Of a stretch of 64,000 bases of DNA, positions 59,526-64,000 are shown one piece after another; positions within the stretch are counted from its first letter, which is position 1; each line of letters starts with the position of its first letter. The notes below the pieces were generated by a model. The model did no database searches. It saw only the letters and a list, made by a program, of their open reading frames with translations, and had not been told where the DNA came from. The stretch is from Paenibacillus tianjinensis. Lineage in GTDB: Bacteria; Bacillota; Bacilli; Paenibacillales; Paenibacillaceae. The stretch spans positions 2,542,001 to 2,606,000 of the forward strand of contig NZ_CP070969.1 of NCBI RefSeq assembly GCF_017086365.1, read 5' to 3'. The position numbers and the translations under genes are program-made.

Positions 59526-61867
59526 TTAAGGCTGCTGAAGCTGGAGTGCATATTTTCGGGGTGCGGCATCTGTCTCCCGGCGGCGCACAGCATCTGCTGG
59601 AATATCTGGATAAGCTTCAGCCTACGGCGGTGCTGATCGAAGGTCCCAGCGATGCAACGGGAGAGATTACACATCTGACCCAGGGGGCGACCAAACCGCC
59701 GGTAGCGATTCTGGCCTTTACTGATGAACTACCCGTACGGACGGTGCTCTGGCCGTTTGCCGTCTATTCTCCCGAATATCAGGCAATGAAATGGGCTAAG
59801 ACACACGGTGCTGCAGCTGCATTTATTGATCTGCCTTCTTCGGTAACGCTCGGTTTGCAGGATGCCATGACCCGGGGGAGAAGCGCTATTCGGGAAGCAG
59901 TGCCTGCTGCCGATCCATCGGGTGAACCCTCCACCGCCGAGGTTCAGGACGAAGAATCGCTGTACAGCCAGATCGCCCAGCTTGCCGGTGAATATGATTA
60001 TGATATGTACTGGGAACGTAACTTCGAGCATAATGCGAGTACCGGTGCCTATCTGACCTCCATCCTTTCCTTCTCTTCGCAGATGCGAGAGCTTGGTGAG
60101 GAGAAGGAGCTGCGGGAACAGCCGTCGGAATATGCCTATAATGCGCTGCGCGAAGCATATATGAGCCGGCAGATTCAGGCAACAATAGCAGCCGGACATG
60201 AGCCGGGCAAAATTGTAGTGATCTGCGGAGCTTATCATGCTTCTGCACTTGCCGGTCAGGCGGCCCCTATGAGTGACGATGATCTGGCAGCCCTGCCGTC
60301 CCGCAGTACCAAGCTGACGCTGATGCCCTATTCGTATTATAAGCTGTCTACAATGTCCGGCTATGGGGCTGGCAACGCCGCTCCGCATTACTTCGAAATG
60401 ATGTGGGAGACAATTGAAGCGGGGCGGCCGGAGGAACTGCCGCACCGCTACCTGTCCTCGGTGGCCAGCCATGTGCGCAGCGGCGGTACCTACCGTTCTA
60501 CTGCCGAAGTCATTGAGGCAGTCAGGCTGGCGGAGTCGCTGGCGGCGCTGCACGGCGGCAGCAGGCCAACTCTGCGGGATTTACGCGATGCCGCACAGAC
60601 ACTGCTCGGGCATGGCGATCTCGCGGCTATCGCGGAGCAGCTGGCGAGAGTGGATGTGGGTACAGCAATCGGTTCTCTCGCGGAAGGCGTCAGCCAGACA
60701 CCGATTCAGGATGATCTGAACCGGCTGCTGAAGACCTACAAGCTGGAGAAATACAAATCCACAGTTGCCAGCGAGCTTCAGCTTGACCTCCGGGAGAACC
60801 GCAGAGTATCAAGCAGTGAAGCCGCATATCTGGATCTGAACCGCTCGGTGCTGTTTCACCGGCTGAATCTGCTGGGAATAACCTTTGCTAAGAACCGGCC
60901 CAGCAGCCAGGACAGTGCCACCTGGGCGGAGCATTGGGTCATCCAGTGGTCGCCGGAGGTGGAAATCCAGGTCGTGGAATCCACACTGCTCGGCGAGACG
61001 GTAGAGGTGGCTGCAGCCTATGTGCTGCGCGAGAAGCTGCAGGAGTGCCGCTCCATAGCGGAAGCTTCGGCACTGATACGGATTGCCTGCCAATGTGCGA
61101 TGACAACGCAGATGGAGGAAGGCAGCCGGGTGCTGCAGAACCTGGCAGCTCTAAGCAGGGATGTCGTAGGCATGGCCGCAGCGGCCCGTGAGCTGTCAAC
61201 CATCCTAAGTTTCGGGGACATCCGCAAGGTCGATACCGTCCCGCTGATGCCCCTGCTGGAAGAGCTGTTCCGCCGCGGCTGCCTGTTCCTGCTGGATGCT
61301 AGCGGCTGCAACGATGAAGCGGCAGGGGCTATGCTTACAGCAATGAATGAGCTAAACGGGATATCCCTTGAGCATGGGGATACCCTGGATGAGAAGCAGT
61401 GGCTGCAGGAGCTGCTGCTGCTCTCGGAACGGGATGACCGCAATCCGCGGCTCTCCGGCTATGCCTGCGCTATACTGATGGAGCGGGGGGCTGTATCGGC
61501 CGGAGAGGTCGCTGCTGAGGTGTCGCGGCGGCTTTCGCCGGGTATCTCTGCTGACCTTGGAGCAGGGTGGTTCGAAGGGCTGTCGATGCGCGGACATTAC
61601 GGTCTCCTGTCGCGTATGAGTCTGTGGGAACAGCTTAACGACTACATCAATGCGCTCGATGATGATGAATTCAAGCGGGCGCTGGTCTTCCTGCGCCGTG
61701 CATTCAGCACCTTCACGCCGCGCGAGAAGATCATGATATCCGAGCTGCTGGGCGAGCTGTGGGGTGTGAACACCGAACAGGCTGCAGAGATTCTCACCGG
61801 CGAGCTGAAGGAGGAAGAAGCCAAAATGCTGGAGGAGCTGAATGATTTTGACTTCGGGGACTTTTAG
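59522..61867 (+). CDS. DUF5682 family protein, TraB/TIKI-like N-terminal domain (inferred)
   Basis: A 781-residue protein. Its N-terminal third has GVRH (13-16), Glu40 in VLIEGP, REAYMSRQI (about 210-217) and CGAYHAS (G236-H239). These match the order of the GxxH, Glu, R-x-x-x-M and second GxxH motifs of the TraB/PrgY/TIKI/EreA superfamily of metal-dependent hydrolases; that match is my reading, not a database result. The C-terminal 500 residues are helical with no motif I know. GTG at 59522 overlaps the MoxR stop, and the VWA ATG directly follows its own stop. Confidence 0.85.
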   Translation: MIKAAEAGVHIFGVRHLSPGGAQHLLEYLDKLQPTAVLIEGPSDATGEITHLTQGATKPPVAILAFTDELPVRTVLWPFAVYSPEYQAMKWAKTHGAAAAFIDLPSSVTLGLQDAMTRGRSAIREAVPAADPSGEPSTAEVQDEESLYSQIAQLAGEYDYDMYWERNFEHNASTGAYLTSILSFSSQMRELGEEKELREQPSEYAYNALREAYMSRQIQATIAAGHEPGKIVVICGAYHASALAGQAAPMSDDDLAALPSRSTKLTLMPYSYYKLSTMSGYGAGNAAPHYFEMMWETIEAGRPEELPHRYLSSVASHVRSGGTYRSTAEVIEAVRLAESLAALHGGSRPTLRDLRDAAQTLLGHGDLAAIAEQLARVDVGTAIGSLAEGVSQTPIQDDLNRLLKTYKLEKYKSTVASELQLDLRENRRVSSSEAAYLDLNRSVLFHRLNLLGITFAKNRPSSQDSATWAEHWVIQWSPEVEIQVVESTLLGETVEVAAAYVLREKLQECRSIAEASALIRIACQCAMTTQMEEGSRVLQNLAALSRDVVGMAAAARELSTILSFGDIRKVDTVPLMPLLEELFRRGCLFLLDASGCNDEAAGAMLTAMNELNGISLEHGDTLDEKQWLQELLLLSERDDRNPRLSGYACAILMERGAVSAGEVAAEVSRRLSPGISADLGAGWFEGLSMRGHYGLLSRMSLWEQLNDYINALDDDEFKRALVFLRRAFSTFTPREKIMISELLGELWGVNTEQAAEILTGELKEEEAKMLEELNDFDFGDF

Positions 61868-63082
61868 ATGACGAAAGAACATAAGCAGGAGAATACCCTG
61901 TCCCGCTGGCGGCTGATTCTCGGCCAGGAAGCGGATGCTGCACTGTCCGGCTACGGTGAAGGCGGACAGCTGATGCTGACGGAAGAGGAGAAGGTAATGG
62001 ATGCGGCCCTTGCTGCTATTTATGACGAGACAGGAACGGGCGGCGTCTCAGGAACGGCCGCAGGGAGTGCTAAGGGCAAGGGCTCAAGCACCGGGCACGG
62101 TGCACTGCACCTGTCCAAATGGCTGGGGGATGTGCGCAGCTTCTTCCCGGAGGATGTGGTATCGATCATTCAGAGCGATGCCATGGAGCGCCGGGGCTGG
62201 AAGCAGCTGCTGTTTGAGCCGGAGCTGCTGGCTGCAGTCAAACCGGATATTCAGCTCGTTGGAACGCTGCTTTCGCTGAAGGGCAAGATTCCGGAGAAGA
62301 CCAAGGATACCGCAAGAATGCTTGTTCAGGCGCTGGTAGACGATTTGGTCAAGCTGCTGGAGACGGACATCCGGCGGGCAATCACCGGAGCGCTGAACAA
62401 GCGGCAGCACTCACCGCTGCCATCGCTCAGCGGGCTGGACTGGAAGCTGACGATTCAGCGGAATCTGAAGCATTATGACCAGGAACGTCGGATCATCATC
62501 CCCGAGCGTTTCTATTATTTTGACCGCGCCCGGCGAAGTAAGGAGTGGACGGTAATTGTGGATATTGATCAAAGCGGCTCCATGGCCGATTCGGTCATTT
62601 GGGCATCGGTCATCGGCTCGATCTTTGCCAGCATCCCTGCCCTCAATACCCGCGTGGTCGTATTTGATACGGAAGTGGTGGATCTAACGGAGCAGTGTGC
62701 CAATGATCCGGTTGATATGCTGTTCGGCATTCAGCTGGGCGGCGGAACAGACATCCATAAATCAGTGAAATACTGTGAGCAGTTTATTGAAGAGCCGAAG
62801 AAGACGCTGTTTATTATCGTTTCAGACCTTTATGAAAACGGTAACCAGGCCGGACTGGTGCGGCGGATGCGTGAACTCCGGGAGTCCGGCGTTCGGACAA
62901 TGACCTTACTGGCATTATCGGACTCAGGGAAACCCTCCTATGATGAGCATCTGGCCAGGCAGCTGACGCGGGACGGAACGCCTTGTTTTGCCTGTACCCC
63001 GGCTCTGCTTCCGGCGCTTGTTGAAGGTGCGCTGAAAGGACAGGATCTTGGAGAACTGGCGAAACGGCTCGGAACCGCATAG
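61868..63082 (+). CDS. VWA domain-containing protein (CoxE-like), MoxR partner
   Basis: A 404-residue protein with a helical N-terminal 220 residues and a von Willebrand A domain at about 225-385. The MIDAS motif D-x-S-x-S is at Asp234-Ser238 (DIDQSGS), with LGGGTDIHKS (Thr) and IVSDLYENG (Asp) completing the metal site. A Gly/Ser/Lys-rich stretch lies near 58-80. VWA proteins beside MoxR ATPases present or receive clients of the ATPase. It starts directly after the DUF5682 stop, so the last three genes are translationally coupled. Confidence 0.9.
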   Translation: MTKEHKQENTLSRWRLILGQEADAALSGYGEGGQLMLTEEEKVMDAALAAIYDETGTGGVSGTAAGSAKGKGSSTGHGALHLSKWLGDVRSFFPEDVVSIIQSDAMERRGWKQLLFEPELLAAVKPDIQLVGTLLSLKGKIPEKTKDTARMLVQALVDDLVKLLETDIRRAITGALNKRQHSPLPSLSGLDWKLTIQRNLKHYDQERRIIIPERFYYFDRARRSKEWTVIVDIDQSGSMADSVIWASVIGSIFASIPALNTRVVVFDTEVVDLTEQCANDPVDMLFGIQLGGGTDIHKSVKYCEQFIEEPKKTLFIIVSDLYENGNQAGLVRRMRELRESGVRTMTLLALSDSGKPSYDEHLARQLTRDGTPCFACTPALLPALVEGALKGQDLGELAKRLGTA

Positions 63083-63144
63083 CTTTTGAGCTTGTGGAAA
63101 GCGGGGAATTATACAAAAGGAAAGAGTTACTTTTCATTCACATA

Positions 63145-63173
63145 TTGTGTAAGCTGCGTATATCATTTATAAT
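63145..63173 (+). promoter_or_regulatory. Putative promoter of asd
   Basis: TTGTGT (63145-63150) and TATAAT (63168-63173) are 17 bp apart, about 56 bp before the start codon. No lysine riboswitch is visible in the short leader. Confidence 0.5.
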
Positions 63174-63228
63174 CGGTTATTAAAAAGCACCTATCCATAG
63201 GAGCGGCTTGAAAGGAAATGAATTTCTT

Positions 63229-64000
63229 ATGTCAAGTAAGTTGAGAGCGGGTATTGTTGGCGGTACCGGGATGGTGGGTCAACGTTTTATTGCACTCCTT
63301 GAGAATCATCCCTGGTTTCAAGTGACCGCAATTGCTGCAAGCCGGAATTCGGCAGGCAAAACGTATGAAGAATCAGTGAAGGGCAGATGGAAGCTGTCCA
63401 CACCTATGCCTGACGCGGTTAAGGGGATTATGGTTCAGGATGCTTCCAATGTGGAAGAAGTGGCTGCGGATGTGGATCTGATCTTCTGCGCTGTTGATAT
63501 GAAGAAAGAAGAGATTAAGGCATTGGAAGAAGCTTATGCGAAGACCGGAACACCAGTTATTTCCAACAACTCGGCACACCGCTGGACTCCAGATGTTCCG
63601 ATGGTTATTCCTGAGATCAATCCGGAGCATCTGGAAGTGATTGCCCAGCAGCGCAAACGTCTGGGGACAGAAACCGGATTTATCGCCGTGAAGCCGAACT
63701 GCTCGATTCAGAGCTACATGCCTGCACTAAATGCACTGAATGATTTCAAGCCTTCCAAGGTCGTAGTAACGACTTACCAGGCGATTTCCGGGGCCGGCAA
63801 AACCTTTGGCGATTGGCCGGAGATGCTTGACAACGTCATCCCATACATTGGCGGCGAAGAAGAGAAGAGTGAGCAAGAGCCGCTGCGGATCTGGGGCGAA
63901 GTGACCGATGCAGGGATCGTTAAAAGCGAGCAGCCTGTAATCACCAGCCAGTGTATCCGTGTACCGGTCGCTGACGGCCATTTGGCTGCGGTATTTGCCT
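63229..64000 (+). CDS. asd: Aspartate-semialdehyde dehydrogenase, archaeal/fungal type (partial)
   Basis: 257 codons are present and the gene runs off the window. The NADP-binding start GIVGGTGMVGQRFIALLENH, ISNNSAHRW, PMVIPEINPEH and the active-site KPNCSIQSYMPAL (nucleophile Cys) match the archaeal/fungal-type Asd, not the usual bacterial type with GATGAVG and NPNCSTI. The enzyme reduces aspartyl-phosphate to aspartate semialdehyde for lysine, threonine, methionine and diaminopimelate synthesis. AAAGGAAATG lies upstream of ATG 63229. It is separated from the VWA gene by 146 bp with its own promoter. Confidence 0.9.
   Translation, partial: MSSKLRAGIVGGTGMVGQRFIALLENHPWFQVTAIAASRNSAGKTYEESVKGRWKLSTPMPDAVKGIMVQDASNVEEVAADVDLIFCAVDMKKEEIKALEEAYAKTGTPVISNNSAHRWTPDVPMVIPEINPEHLEVIAQQRKRLGTETGFIAVKPNCSIQSYMPALNALNDFKPSKVVVTTYQAISGAGKTFGDWPEMLDNVIPYIGGEEEKSEQEPLRIWGEVTDAGIVKSEQPVITSQCIRVPVADGHLAAVFA

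Noticed and set aside
63083..63228. Lysine riboswitch before asd
   Set aside because: The leader after the predicted start of transcription is only about 50 bases, and no lysine-box features are visible.

Overview
The window looks like chromosomal DNA of a low-to-mid GC, endospore-type Firmicute, most likely a Paenibacillus. The evidence is strong AGGAGG ribosome binding sites with frequent TTG/GTG starts, several YesM/YesN-type two-component systems beside sugar ABC transporters, a des-desK-desR membrane-fluidity locus, an LTA-synthase-family gene, HelD and lipoproteins with Gram-positive lipoboxes. I see no tRNA, rRNA, CRISPR array or prophage. One decayed insertion sequence is present.

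Layout. Positions 1-6900 hold the end of araD, araA, an SDR oxidoreductase, an MgtC-family membrane protein, an aldose-1-epimerase-like enzyme and an LTA-synthase-family protein. Positions 7100-15330 form a sugar-sensing and uptake locus: a membrane-anchored sugar-binding sensor, a YesM-type kinase, an AraC-type response regulator, then a ChvE/GguA/GguB-type ABC transporter. Positions 15500-29300 are mostly single genes: TraX, a stalk-domain lipoprotein, a metallophosphoesterase, a frameshifted nitroreductase, a YdaT-like protein, a membrane-anchored PPIase, a LytTR-only protein, a lactonase-family propeller, an Hfq-like protein, PAP2, a DUF939-type transporter and HelD. Positions 29330-30345 are an IS1182-family remnant with an internal inversion. 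Positions 30360-43220 hold MFS+MarR, fructose-6-phosphate aldolase, a macrodomain protein, rpiA, two GNATs, VanZ, MarR+MMPL, TPR, aldo/keto reductase, HNH and small genes. Positions 43460-51630 form a second sugar locus: a CUT1 ABC transporter, then kinase, membrane-anchored binding protein and AraC-type regulator. Positions 51770-54720 are des-desK-desR. Positions 55039-63082 are a tight five-gene cluster (SWIM zinc finger, HEAT-like, MoxR AAA+ ATPase, DUF5682, VWA). The window ends inside an archaeal/fungal-type asd.

How genes work together. Each sugar locus couples a transporter to a three-part sensor (anchored binding protein, histidine kinase, AraC-type regulator). Two cre-like sites suggest added CcpA control. 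araD/araA, rpiA, aldolase and aldose epimerase fit pentose and hexose metabolism.

Most interesting points: (1) the SWIM/HEAT/MoxR/DUF5682/VWA operon with a nested dyad upstream, in which DUF5682 shows TraB/TIKI-like GxxH motifs; (2) a repeated leader element (one copy before the mgtC-like gene, a tandem pair before the DUF939 gene) that places a GTTTTG/CAAAAC stem right next to the ribosome binding site; (3) a large structured intergenic element between araD and araA with a second related copy inside the IS remnant; (4) an IS1182 transposase whose reading order is restored by flipping one block of about 235 bp.
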